Assembly (NCBI GenBank): GCA_036426205.1
Contig: CM071570.1
Coordinates: 50,762,984 to 50,826,983, forward strand
Direction: 5' to 3'
DNA from: Ascaphus truei
Taxonomy: Eukaryota > Chordata > Amphibia > Anura > Ascaphidae
DNA: 64,000 nt
Shown one piece after another: positions 25,832 through 37,478 of the stretch (positions within the stretch are counted from its first letter, which is position 1; each line of letters begins with the position of its first letter). The notes below the pieces were generated by a model. The model made no database searches. It worked only from the letters and a program-made list of their open reading frames with translations, and had not been told where the DNA came from. The translations under genes and the position numbers were made by a program.

Positions 25832-26047
25832 TTAACAGCTCTTTGTTTGACCTACATAACACAACCCACATGGGCATTTAAGCAAATATATTACACATTT
25901 TGTGTCACAGGTAGCAAAGAGTCTAAATGGAATTGTAAAGCCTCTTGTGGGGTGCGTAACCTTTTCTCCCTTCACGATCCTATTGCAATTACCATAGTGG
26001 ATTTTATAGTTATGTATTTGATGTATGTGTATGACTTTGTAGGTCAA
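25832..26047 (-). pseudogene. Penelope-like GIY-YIG fragment (reverse copy)
   Basis: A 71-codon minus-strand piece containing KCVIYLLKCPCGLCYVGQTK, the typical start of the GIY-YIG domain in Penelope-like elements (VIYLL-CPCG--YVG-T). It is truncated on both sides. A matching plus-strand copy at 26100-26290 makes an inverted pair. Confidence 0.85.
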
Positions 26048-26099
26048 TGTAGTGTGGAACGATTTAAACTAGTTTGGAGCGGACTTGTCTCCACTGTGG

Positions 26100-26290
26100 T
26101 AATTGCAATGGGATCATGAAGGGAGATAAAGTTACACACCCCACATGAGGCTTTAAAGTTCCAAGTACACATTTTTCTACCTGTGATACAAAATGTGTAA
26201 TATATTTGCTTAAATGCCCATGTTGGTTGTGTTATATACTGTACAGGAGGTCAAACAGAAAGAGCAGTTAAGATTTTCATTACATGTTTA
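26100..26290 (+). pseudogene. Penelope-like GIY-YIG fragment (inverted partner)
   Basis: The plus strand repeats 25832-26110 in opposite orientation: CCCACATGAGGCTTTAAAG, CATTTTTCTACCTGTGATAC and TGCCCATGTTGGTTGTGTTA. It carries frameshifts. The pair forms an imperfect palindrome of about 450 bp centred near 26100. Confidence 0.75.
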
Positions 26291-26856
26291 TGTCATTAAG
26301 ATCTAGACATCCTTTGGGCTTCACATTAAGTTTTACATGTACGTATTATGAGTATTGATTTGATATGCTAATACTAGAGGACAATATGTGATAAAAAATA
26401 CATTTGATATAACTGCTTGTCATCCTACTGTGTGTTTAAATCTCAAGTTATGTATTTAGATTTTTGTATTCTTTTAATAGTTGCCCCTAATTTAATAGCT
26501 ATGTATTTGTATGACTTAATTAGTGTGGAACGATTTAAGGATTGGTTACTCATCCCAAAACGTTCTGGCTATGTATATCTTTACACAGATGATTCATTCA
26601 AGTGGTAAATCCCCCTACGTACAGCTGTTCTTTTGTGATATGTTTGTGAGACGGTTGGTTGAGAGGACGACTGCAGCAGACTAGTAAAGGGAGTCTATGT
26701 AGATACCACAAATTGATTTATGCAAGACATCATGCAAGTGTCTTAAAGGTAACTTCTTTGTTATTTGTCCGACATGACTCATTCAAGACCATTTAGATCT
26801 ATCTTACTTACGTTCGAAGAAATATCTAAACCACTAGGTAACCTTTACCACCCCAG

Positions 26857-26857
<1 letters not shown>

Positions 26858-26923
<66 letters not shown>
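26858..26923. repeat. (CA)n microsatellite
   Basis: Uninterrupted CA run of about 66 bp in a TMX4 intron, 160 bp downstream (in TMX4 sense) of the transmembrane exon. Confidence 0.95.
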
Positions 26924-26925
<2 letters not shown>

Positions 26926-27082
26926 ATGAAAGGCCTAATCTGAAATAGTTATACTTTAGATTTCTATTTGCAAGACGTTCACAAACTAATTTCTAAATTG
27001 CTATCAAAATACATCATATTTTTAGTATGTCATTTTTTTCATTCTTGCATTTTCGGTAACAAGAAATCAATTAATTTCTTAC

Positions 27083-27184
27083 CAAACCAAGGACAAGGCC
27101 AATCAGCAAGGTGGCTACAGTAAAGATGATGTAAGAACCCCAAGCAGGAATTCCGAGAGGACCTGTGAAGTAGTTGTGAATTTG
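27083..27184 (-). CDS. TMX4: TMX4 transmembrane exon
   Basis: This 102-nt exon starts after TTTTTCAG and ends at a GTAAG donor, in phase 0 at both ends (34 codons). It begins QIHNYFTGPLGIPAWGSY and continues as a hydrophobic helix, IIFTVATLLIGLVLGL. HNYFT followed by LGIPAW is characteristic of TMX4; TMX1 has HNYFIEDLGLPVW. The helix anchors the protein in the ER membrane with its catalytic domain in the lumen. The last hydrophobic residues are in the next exon. No internal stop or frameshift is seen. Confidence 0.93.
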
Positions 27185-28004
27185 CTGAAAAATAGGACAT
27201 AGAATTCATTTAAGTATTACAATACTAGTCGCTTCTACTTAAGCAAAATAAGCAGGGTTTTTTTGGTTTGTTAAATATCTAACAATTCTTACCCTACTAT
27301 TTGAAACTATATGTTTACTTTCAATGAATGCTTTTAAGCTTTTGAAAAAAGAAAAATCTGTACAAAATGCTGTTCCCAAAATGTTTTCAACATTCCCTAT
27401 TGCCCGAATTATATGTAAGGAACATCAAAAGAGCTGGAACCCTCACAGACCTTATACCATGTTTGTGCCGAGAGCTCACCAACACTATGGCTCTCTAAAA
27501 GAGTCCTTACTGTGATCTGATTAAAAAGAAGCACTTCCTCTTCTGATCCTGATGTTTTTGAGTGGGAGTCAGGTCCATGTATCGTAATCAGTGCACATGG
27601 TTGACCCCTTGCGTGTAGACATCTGTCAATTGCTGCTAAACTACAAAATCACTTGTATTATCAATAGAAAATTTGTGATTCTGGAAAAAATTAAAATAAA
27701 TTACACTGAAATAACCCAAAAATTGGCAGAAGTATTTTTGAGACTGGAGTTAGGGGCAAGTGTCAAAGCTGTTGTTTTTAATGTTATGGAGAGGTCCATC
27801 TGCGTCGCCCCGAAGGCAGACGCCTGATGGGGTTCCCCAAGAGCTGCTCCCCTCTAAAGAGGACCAGCGTGCGAAGGGTTAACATTTGCGTGTATTATGT
27901 GGAATGTCAACCCCACCCACTGGAATGTTAATGAGCAAAGAGGACAAATTACTTTTGAATTCACAGCTGCATTCAATCTGAACCCCTTCAGTGTACATCC
28001 GCTA

Positions 28005-28050
28005 TACTCCTTGATAAAGGACTCCTATGGTCCAAAACGCGTAGGAGGTA
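28005..28050 (+). ncRNA. Hammerhead-like motif at a Penelope-like end
   Basis: CTTGATAAA, a perfect 4-bp stem GGAC/GTCC around TCCTATG, then AAAACGCGTAGGAGG. It has the same arrangement as the motif at 12884. Bases in the conserved core differ from CTGATGA/GAAA, so activity is doubtful. The following 28060-28200 sequence contains AATAAA and looks like the element's terminal repeat. Confidence 0.4.
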
Positions 28051-29224
28051 CTTGTCTCACCCCCTAGGGTGATTTTTTTTGAGTTGTGCTGAATAAATAG
28101 AACTTAATTTTTCTTACCACCTGGCTCCCTGGCAGTGCACTGTTTTTGCTCTCTTTTTTTTTCTTCTGGATTATTCTCTACAGTTTGCATGCCCTTTGGA
28201 TCTACTACCCAGGACACTTGGACAGTTGGCGTGGGTATGATTCATTTTATTATTCTTTAAGTGCTGATTATTAATGGATGAGTACCTTTATCAGTACATA
28301 TTGTGTCTCCAATGAGGTTTCATCAAGGTGTTTTTCTGCATCATTGATTGTTCCCTTCAGGAGATTGGTTTATTGGTCACTCACACATCACTATTCACTG
28401 CAATACCCACTCCATAGCTTATTCAATCCTCTAGTCCTGGTTCATTATTATGGACATTTGCGCATGAAGTTCCATCATCTCTGGAGCACCCATTTCTCCA
28501 TCCCCTTTTATCCCCTGTACCCAATTTTACAATTTATCTGTCCATGAAATGTCTGTGAATTGACTGTATAACCCTGTTCTTTTAATGTAACCATGTATTG
28601 TTATAGCTCTGTGCCCAGGACATACTTGAAAACGAGAGGTGACTCTTAATGTATTACTTGCTGGTAAAACATTTTTATAAATAAATAGGTTTAATTCCTG
28701 CATTGCATTTTGGTAGAAATAGCTTAGTGGCCACAGATATTACTTAATAGTGGCCTGCAATCAGTGAATGTATGTTACATGCTGTCTTTTACAATTTTCA
28801 CTTACAATTTCAACTGATTTATCAAGTAAGATTATAATGTCCCAGAAAGTAAAATATTCCACTATGAGTCAGATTCTTCACTGAAGAGTTAGCTGGTTTG
28901 TAATATGTCCAATCAAAATAGTATATTAGATATAGATAGGATTTTTCTTGTGTTTAACATTCATTTTGTTGGTTGCAGTAGGAGTTTGCAACGGTTGTAT
29001 GACCTCTATGTAGACTTCGTGAGGAGGATATTAGTGGACAACCATCATTATACTATAGATCTTTGTATAAAGAAAAAAAAAAAGGCTTATTATTTGGAGC
29101 CTATATCATCCTATATTAGTTCAACTCAATGTTCGTATCTTGACGCCTAAGCGTGTCCTGTTCTTTAAAAAAAAAAAAAAACACTATGATAAAAACCCTG
29201 AATTTCCTCCTCTCTAGCATCAGA

Positions 29225-29240
29225 GGTTACCATGGTAACC
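29225..29240. promoter_or_regulatory. Perfect RFX X-box palindrome
   Basis: GGTTACCATGGTAACC is a perfect 16-bp palindrome containing GTTACCATGGTAAC, an exact match to the RFX-factor consensus GTTRCCATGGYAAC. It lies in the large TMX4 intron with no repeat assigned around it. Whether it is bound cannot be told from sequence. Confidence 0.45.
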
Positions 29241-29625
29241 CCAGACTGCACTACGCTCAGAAGAGCGCTCCATTTTGACCTCCCAGACACTTAATATTTT
29301 AAAATTATTATTAAGGAGTAAGGTTTCGTATGTCACAATTACTTATGTATTTATACATTGACGCATATAACAAATAAATAGAGCCTGGGAATCATTTTAG
29401 GCATTTAAAGTATCAATTCAAACAAATCATACAGAAGAACTACTGTATCATGGGGTCTGGATTACTGAGGCAGTGTGACAAGAGTGCAATGTATTGAGAA
29501 TAGTGTAAAATCTCTGAACAAATTTACACCACCACTCGCAGCAAGAACTAGTATGCCTTCAAGCTCAGCAAAAAATGTAACTGAGCAAGCAAATGAAAAG
29601 TTACACTTAACATTGGTGTCTGTAG

Positions 29626-29654
<29 letters not shown>
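29626..29654. repeat. (TA)n microsatellite
   Basis: An uninterrupted TA run of about 29 bp. Confidence 0.9.
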
Positions 29655-29657
<3 letters not shown>

Positions 29658-30294
29658 AAAAAATAATACATTTTGTAGCAGCCTACTGTGATGACCCTTT
29701 CAATGTAACAAATATAGCTCTTCCTATACAGATCAGATTGATTTGAAAGATATGACATTACCTTCAGGAAACGAGTGTACAAAGATATATGAAAACATTA
29801 CATTGTATTTTCTTTTTTTTGTACTGTTTACAACCAAATCAAATCAAGTTCCCTACAGAAATTCCGCTGGCTAGAAGTTTTGATGTATGCTGTCAACATT
29901 GAAAACCCTCTTTAAAAGGATTTAGAAGCTTAATTTAAAATCTAGATACTGTTCAAATGATTTCCAACAAAAAATGACATTTTGTCCTGAAGAAACACAG
30001 TATAATGGACAGCTCATGTTCACAATGGTTAGTGTCATGATTTGACATCTAATGGTCTTACAATACCATTAAGGCAAAATGTTAAGTTTTGCCATGTCAC
30101 AAGATTGACAAGGTCACTATTAAATAAAAATACAATGGTGGCACTTATTTCCCAAAGTCAACAAAATAAGTTTTGTTATATTTGCAGATAAACCAATAAA
30201 AAAAAAAAAGGCCCATGAGTGCACCTATATTTCCCATAATAGTGCAAAATAAATAAGTATATGCACTATTGCAACTGAACCAAAACGGCTAGCA

Positions 30295-30840
30295 CTATGT
30301 TACATAGTAGATGAGGTTGAAAAAAGACGTATGTCCATCAAGTTCAATCTATGCTAAACAGATACTTTGGGGCTTATGCAGAGAGGTACTTACAGGAAAG
30401 GCTTAAATCCGCCACAGGATTGGCATTTAATTTTGTCCTATGCAGGGTACTCCGGTAGCGCGGTGTGCATGAAATTGTTAATTAGGCGAGTTTCACTTGG
30501 CGTGAAACTCGCCATTCTGAGGCTCGCGTTATCTGGCCACAATACAGCCAACTTTTGTTGGCGAGCAAAATTTCACCCGAACGCGCCATATAGTAGCTCC
30601 GATTGGCGCGTACATGCGCATCGGAGCTACTGGAATCGTGCGTGTTTTTGCAATGGCGAAATCACGCTTCTCACCACCCGTCTGGCGAATTTGACTTGGC
30701 CCGCCAAGTTCTCGCCACTAGCTCTTTAAATGCGGACATTTTTGCCACAAACCTGGCGAGATTATCTTTACCGTTCCTCTCTGCATAAGCCCCTTTATCC
30801 TATATCTATACTTACTTATTGATCCAAAGGAAGGCAAACA
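30295..30840 (+). repeat. Dispersed amphibian-type repeat interrupted by a MITE
   Basis: TGTTACATAGTAGATGAGG, GTCCATCAAGTTCAATCTAT and, after the insertion, ATCCTATATCTATACTTAC and GATCCAAAGGAAGGCAAAC are phrases I recognise as a common dispersed repeat of frog genomes (recall, not checked). The element 30369-30793 splits it cleanly. Confidence 0.6.
30369..30793. mobile_element. 425-bp MITE with TTT target duplication
   Basis: Ends GGGGCTTATGCAGAGAGG and its complement (CTCTCTGCATAAGCCCC) are flanked by TTT on both sides (30366-30368 and 30794-30796). Internal palindromes include GTAGCTCCGATTGGCGCG paired near 30592-30632. Termini and 3-bp duplication fit the same group as the elements at 5186 and 17878. 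It is inserted in another repeat, so its limits are well fixed. Confidence 0.85.
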
Positions 30841-31519
30841 AAAAAACCCAGTGTTATATCATCCAATGATATCTCATAAATGGCTTTATTTTTGTTAAAT
30901 AAATCATGACACGGTGTACTATGTCATGTGTTGTTGTTCATCTGAGGTTGTATTTACCTAATTTTAAGACCTGCTAAGAAACAGTTGATTGTTATTATGT
31001 CCTGATATGTAAAACCATAGAATTCAAAGAGGGAGTACTTTCTTTTTCACACCACTGTATACAGTACAATAATGGCAAAGCAAAGGCTTGGTTAAAAGAT
31101 CAGCTTATTTAAAACAGTACAAGTACATTATTGTAATGAAATTTAGCATGCAGATTAAGCATTCACTAAATATGCGTCCCAATTGGCTCATAAATATTGA
31201 GCTTTCGTTTATTGGTCTCAACTAATTTATAAGATAATATGCATTTCATTAATAACATGAAAAACAATTATTGTATTTATTTATGAAGAAACAGAAGATC
31301 TTAACACACGTTTTAAGAAAAAGCAATCTTTGAACTCTTACAGCGCCATGACGAAAGTCATAAATAGCAGCAGAATATATAAAATGCTTTCCACAAGATT
31401 GAGCAAAAGGAAGGGCTCGAATAAAAACACTTGCCCACCCGTCATCCCAGGAGGAGTAGACAATTGTGGCGACATGTGTAAATAAAACGCTGCAGCTGCT
31501 ACAGAATGTCAATCACCAG

Positions 31520-31610
31520 TCTGCTTCCCGAAGTCGCATCCCATAATGTGTTGCATAGCACTATGCAATGCATTGTGGGAAGCGACTTTGGAAAGCAGAA
31601 TGATTGACAG
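31520..31610. repeat. Short snapback palindrome
   Basis: CGAAGTCGCATCCCATAATG and its complement CATTGTGGGAAGCGACTTTG flank a GCATAGCACTATGC centre near 31558. No ends or target duplications could be fixed. Confidence 0.55.
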
Positions 31611-31648
31611 CTTTGCTTCGGAAGACTAAGTGATCAATTTATGAAGTA

Positions 31649-31878
31649 CAGCTCAACCCCCTTATAACGCTGTGCTTGGGGACCAAAGAATCACATCGCG
31701 TTATAAGCGGATCGCGTTAGAAATAATGTACAATTGTATGCATTTTATGATAAAGTATTTAAGACATCAATAATCATGTTGTAAAGTATTCATAAATATG
31801 AAAATTGGGAGCCACGCTTGCATCGCGTTATAAGCGGATTAGCGTTGTAACGGATCGCGTTATAACGGGGTTGAGCTG
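31649..31878. mobile_element. pogo-like MITE, GTTATAACG family, short copy
   Basis: A 230-bp element with ends CAGCTCAACCCCCTTATAAC and GTTATAACGGGGTTGAGCTG flanked by TA. The interior has repeated CGCGTTATAAGCGGAT motifs. Related elements lie at 33885-35093 and 58397-59221. Confidence 0.85.
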
Positions 31879-33884
31879 TACTTGGGGCAATGCAAAGAGG
31901 AGGCGCTGCTCTAAGCAACACCATACTGTAATTGCATTCATCAATCTGTTCTGCACCTGGTGTAATTTTCCGTTCTCTATACATCAATTAAATGTCAGGT
32001 CTGCCATTAGGACATTATTGACTCAGTATCTCACTTAGAATTCTAGATGCATTAACAATAACCAAATGATTATATCTGTGTTATGTATTGGATTCAACAA
32101 AGCACAATTTCTCTGAGTAAAAGAGCTTTTTAGCACTAACGTAACTGCTGAGAAAATGGCAAAACACAATGTGGTACTCCCATGCCTGAAGGAGTACAGA
32201 AAAAGAAAACAGACTTGTACTGTAGCCTCCAAACAAAGCCCACACCTCTCCCACCATTTAGCAAATGCGTACGTGTAGGACCTCAGGTGCAACATCACAC
32301 CTCTGGCAAAATCCCTTCAGCAAAGCAGCAGGGGGTAGGTACTGCTTTTTAAGAGGCGTAAAAAAGGGGTTAAAATCTCAGGGCTCAGGGGGGGATTTAC
32401 CTTCAGATTCAAGGGACATTTTCCCACTCACGTTGCCAAAGGTAAGTAATATTTATATTTTTTCCAGTATCATACCCATCACAGCAACGGCAGGGCTGGG
32501 TCAGTTTTTAGAAAGGACCCCTAGAAAGACCATTTCCACAGGTAGAAGACCCACTGGACAGAGCAGAGTTCTGCAGGTTAGCTACTGTGTCAACTGCAGA
32601 ACACCAGGCAAGTTGAAAGTTCCACGGGGATGGAGCGCGGCAGGAGAGGGAGTAGCTGAGCGGTAGCCTTCTAAAACCAGCACAAAATGTAAGTAACGGG
32701 CCACGGAGCGCGCATAGCTTGGCTGGCAAAATGTTGTCCCCAGCTAAATTGTTATTTTTCCATTTGGTCCCTGTTTTACATGCTTTTATAAGTTGTTTTA
32801 CAAGTTCTCTTAAAAAAAAACTGGCCTTATTTTTCGCTACAAATATGTTTTTTTTGTTAATTTGTGGGTATGTAACAAGGCGAATCGGGCCCCAATGCCC
32901 CTTATGGCAACATGCTCTCCCCAGGACTGAGTGGAGTCATCTAAGGGGAGCAGTTTCCTTTCCATTGAAATACGGATGTATCACACTCGAATGCCCTAAT
33001 CTTATTTGTTTGCATTCTGTCAAAGAACCTTTTCAAAACGCACTCTGAATTTCCACTATATCAAATGACAGTATCATTGCTGTGCTGCAGAGGAAATGCA
33101 AGGTCTAGGAAGGTCACTTTCACAAAGATAAAATGATTGATTCTGGAGATGCCCTAAGGACAATAGGCTGTAATGGCAATCTTATTGTTGCCATCTTTTT
33201 CTGGTTTCTGACACTGCAATAGACAGAGTCAAGCAAATACTGCAGCTTCAGGGCTCAGTTCATTCAATTAGGAAATCAATATGTTTGAATTCACAAAATC
33301 TATACTTTTAAAAGCTTACTTCAGATTGATTGATTGATTGATACAGTATGTCAGCAAAGATGTTGCCCCATATACTGTAGGTGCAGTTCCAGTTAAATAC
33401 AAAAACATTTTAGAGAGAGAAATTACATTAACTTTTTTGTTTTCATGTTCTCACTGGGCAATACTCACCCACCATATTTTACATCCTCCAGTACATTATT
33501 TGTAGAATTATTGCTAAAATGTAATAACCAAAAACTCAAACTAGCAGCCTTTTCACTATAAACAGTATGCACGGGGTATTTATTTATGTCAAAAAAAATT
33601 CTACCATGCTACTCACCAAGAAACTCAGTAGTAAAACACGAGTAGCAACTTAGGGAGGACACCCATCCCTACCGAAAAAAAAAACCCAGATATGGGAACG
33701 ACGAGAAAGAACAACAAAGAGCAAGAAACGCAAAAGGGAGCAGGAAACCTGGCTGTCAGGGTATTGGGGTCTGTTTGCAATGATTTCTTTAAAAAAAATG
33801 TAAAAAAATAAGGGTTTTATTTCCTTTCTAAATGGAAATAAAGTTTCCTGATTTGTTAAATCCGCAGGGAGCCTATTCCTTATA

Positions 33885-34281
33885 CAGCTGAACCCCGTTA
33901 TAATGCAGTCCTCGGGGTCCACCCGATACGACCGCTTTATAACCAGGATTGCGGAAAAAAAATGGCCACCGCAATCAGGGGCCCGCGTCTGCCGGAGGGG
34001 GAGGGAGGCGCCGGCAGCAGCAGCAAGATCCCAGAAGAATCGAGAGGTAGAAGATCTTTGTGTGTCTATGTGTGAGGGGGGTGGCGCCGGCAGCATCACT
34101 TAGCACTTCCACAAAGCACTGAGGAGTGAGTGAGTGTGTGTGTGTGTGTGTGTGTGTGTCTCTGTCTCGCTGCCGGCAGCAGTAGCAACATCCCAGAAGA
34201 ATCAAGAGGTATGAGATCTTTGTCTGTGTGTGAGGGGGAGTGGGAGGGGGGAGGCGCCAGCAGTAGCACTTGTACTAAGAG

Positions 34282-34317
<36 letters not shown>

Positions 34318-35093
34318 AAACATGAGATTATCATGGCATCACATGGTTAGGGACTGTATTCCAAGAGGGATTATTTCTAGGTACTCATTAAGCAGGTCAT
34401 ACACTTGGGTCATCCTGTTTAAATAGATAAGTGACATTTTATCTCCCGTCTATCTGGGCTTCCTTTGGCTTTAAACACAGTTTGGCCCCCATAGGAGGAG
34501 GACCTTTACTTATTAACATGGAATGGGATGCAGTCCCCTCTGGCAACTCAGGGGTTAATGTTGCCTATAAGGTTTCCCCTTTATAATGCTTTCAAGACAG
34601 GTTTGTGTATTTGTACTGGGCTACAGATCTGTTTTAGATCTACACAGCAGTGCATTCTGGACCTTGTAGTTCTTTTTGATTATGTAACCCTCATACTGTA
34701 GTATTGGGCATTGAAAGACATGTGGTCCTTGTTGTCGTAGAGTCTGTCAGATGGGACAATTAGGAAATCATATAAATAGCATGTGAATCCTCTGTTATTA
34801 AATGAGCATTTATGGGGTTTATGGCATTTTTTTTTAGTCACAGAGTCTGATGTATTACTCAGAGCTGATAAACTCTGCTACCATGCTGTGTTATTGAAGC
34901 CAATATTTTTCTGATCTGAACCTTCCACTCTTTAATGGTGTATCTGTGTGTGTGTGTCTGTTTCCAGTTGGCAATAAAGCAAAAAAAAAAAAAATGCAGC
35001 TTAGCTTTTAAAAACCGAGACGGAAGCCACACTCACCAGACGTTATAAGCCGATCCGCGTTGTAACGGATCGCGCTATAATGGGGTTGAGCTG
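33885..35093. mobile_element. pogo-like MITE, GTTATAACG family, 1.2-kb copy with internal duplications
   Basis: Left end CAGCTGAACCCCGTTATAAT after TA; right end ATAATGGGGTTGAGCTG followed by AC in place of TA. The interior includes a tandem duplication of about 190 bp (about 34000-34130 and 34185-34285, sharing CCCAGAAGAATC-AGAGGTA and GATCTTTGT) and two (TG)n tracts at 34134-34159 and 34284-34314. Confidence 0.7.
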
Positions 35094-35274
35094 ACTTTGT
35101 TCTTGAAGCTCTCCTTGCAGCTTTATTGACCTTAAACTGAAGCTCAAATAAGTTGAGAGGTGATGGCAGATCTAAGGGGCCGATTGGAGGCGTTACTGAT
35201 TAGGCAGTTCTGAAGGTAACGGGGGGAGGAGAGGGGAATTTGTTTGACGAATAATGTCTTCTAGGGGTTGCACA

Positions 35275-36170
35275 CATACACACACACACACAAACTGGCA
35301 GATCCCTGAGGGACGCAAATAAGTGGGATTGGGTTTGAAGAATTCTCTTTCATGGTGATTTTCTGACTATGGTCAATAAGAAAAGACCAGTCCAACACTT
35401 TACTTCACAACCCAACATCCAATTCAAATCTGGTCAGCAAAAGAGTGTGATCGATTGTGTCAAAGGCTACGCTCAGGTCGAGAAGGATCAGAGCAGCTGC
35501 ACCCCTTTTGTCTATAGTGTTGAGCAGGACGTCAGTGACACCTATCAGGGTGGTCTCAGTGCTGTAATTTTTTTTTCACGAAATCCAGATTGGTGGAAGT
35601 CCAACAGATTAAATCTGGTTAGGTGGTTCACCAACTGTTTTAGGGCTGTTATTTTCAATGATTTTAGCTAGAAATTGAATATTAGAAACTGATTGGCAGT
35701 TATCCGTGTTTGGTGGATCGAGGGAGGGTCTCTTTAATAGAGGTGAAAGGAATTCTTCTTTTAGGGAGGTTGGTAAAAAGCCTGAAGAGCATGAGAGGTT
35801 TGTCATTTCGAGAATGAAAGGGACAAGAGCCAAATGCACTTCCTTTATTAGCCAGGCCGGACAAGGGTCCCCTGGACAGCTAGATTGCTTGATCCTTCTG
35901 ATTGTGAGAAGGAGCTTGTCCATAGTGAAAGATTAGAAGGTGCTCCACCTAGCTTTAGTTGGTTCGGGAGTGAAAATGTCATATTTGTGAGTGAACAGTT
36001 GTGTGGCTGAAATTTTATTTTGAATTTGAGACTTGAGAAGAAAGCCTGATGAAAAGTAGGTGAACTTTGCTGGCTGTGTTTCTGCTGGGGATTGGATTTT
36101 TGTTATGTATTGCTTTGCCGTCTGCCTTGCTGTTTTTCCAATTTGGGAGGAGGGAGATGAGATATACATT
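35275..36170 (-). pseudogene. Jockey-group (L2/CR1-like) LINE reverse transcriptase fragment
   Basis: On the minus strand an open piece reads CPGDPCPAWLIKE and LLKRPSLDPPNTDNCQSVSN, the approach to the fingers of an L2/CR1-type reverse transcriptase. After a frame change comes LILLDLSVAFDTIDHTLLL (palm, first catalytic Asp) and a decayed VPQGS. Stops and frameshifts make it a dead 5'-truncated copy. Confidence 0.8.
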
Positions 36171-36224
36171 TTCTTCAGCTTTGGCGTGGACTTTAAAGCT
36201 GTAGACTAAGCAACATTCTACATG

Positions 36225-36251
<27 letters not shown>
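36225..36251. repeat. Poly-T tract (27 T)
   Basis: An uninterrupted run of T. On the minus strand this is a poly-A that could be the tail of a retrocopy, but no source element was recognised beside it. Confidence 0.7.
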
Positions 36252-36255
<4 letters not shown>

Positions 36256-37478
36256 AGTTCTGTATTATGAGAAAATACTTGTAGCCTTTTTTATCTGAAA
36301 GACATTTTTAATGTATTATAATGTAACAAGCATTTTTTTGTTTCTATATCAACCATTTACATGTTTCTATATCAACCATTTACAAAGTCACACCCCCTTC
36401 CTCTTCTGAAACAGGCTCTGACACGCCCCTTTTTGAGCCCTTCCCTCTACCTGGCAGTGCACCAATTTTATCTAGTGACTGCCTGATCACATGATCTTCC
36501 CCAGAGAACTTTGCATCTTTGGTCATCTTCTGCTGCACTGACAGCCATTTAATGAATCGAAAGAAAAAAAATCCCTATAGTAGCACTCTGCCTCTACTAA
36601 TTAAATAAATGTAGAATTTTATTAAAATTGAAAATTGAGCAAAATAAATGATAATAAAACCTACAAATGTGACGCTATAACAACAGACTATAAACCCTTG
36701 ATTATCCTACTGAAATACAATGTACTGTATGTGAAATAACCAGGAGTGCAATACAGCATAGTGGTGGCTGTATTAACATGTCACCCTATTGGGTGATACT
36801 AGGCACATAATGCTGATCTATAACAAGGTGTATAGAGAGCCTTCGTGGAAAATACATACATGTGCTGGACATGACCAAAGTGATATATACACGTAAAGGA
36901 TAATATGTCCAAATAAAATGAACACCCAAATAAAAAAAGGGTGTTTGTAGTGAAGTGCTGTTAGGTACTGTACTAAGATTCCCATACTGTACATCCATTG
37001 TTGATAATATATATATACCTGTATTGGTGATTAAATATACAGAAATGTGTCTAACATTGCCACTTATGTCAGTGGGGTTAGAGGTGGAAAGATGATGCCT
37101 ATCGATCCCCACTAGCCATGTGATAGCTCCAGACTCTTCCACATTATTGATTCTTAGTGGTCTTCCTTGACTAATTTGTCTCTTTGTGATGTGTGTGTAG
37201 TGTTTGCACATTGCAGTATGTCAGACTTTAGAGTATTTAGCAAAGAAAAGTAAGTTTGTTTTTACTATAGGTGAAATCAGCAGAGTTTAGGGGTGTTCTC
37301 GTTTTAATTGTCCTTTAAATCATTTCTTTGCTTTTTGGCTCTTTTGTTCCTCGGGGTATCTGATCTCAGAGGTGTTAGACCCCCCCCCCCCCTTACCTTT
37401 TGCTCTTCTGTCTAAGTTTCTTTGGTATTTCAGGGTCTATTCTGGTTTCCTTGTTTATTCTTTAGCAATAATTCTTTG

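Larger units (their letters stand above)
21896..27082 (-). other. TMX4: TMX4 intron with Tc1 and Penelope fragments
   Basis: This is the intron between the juxtamembrane and transmembrane exons. From 22260 to 24120 only AT-rich unassigned sequence is seen. A (GT)n tract lies at 24153-24198. From 24520 to 26600 are inverted Penelope-like fragments and a Tc1 remnant. A long (CA)n lies at 26858-26923. No other coding exon was recognised. Confidence 0.6.

Noticed and set aside
32265..32666. 133-codon plus-strand frame
   Set aside because: No family recognised, and the surroundings look like repeat sequence. A protein search would decide.
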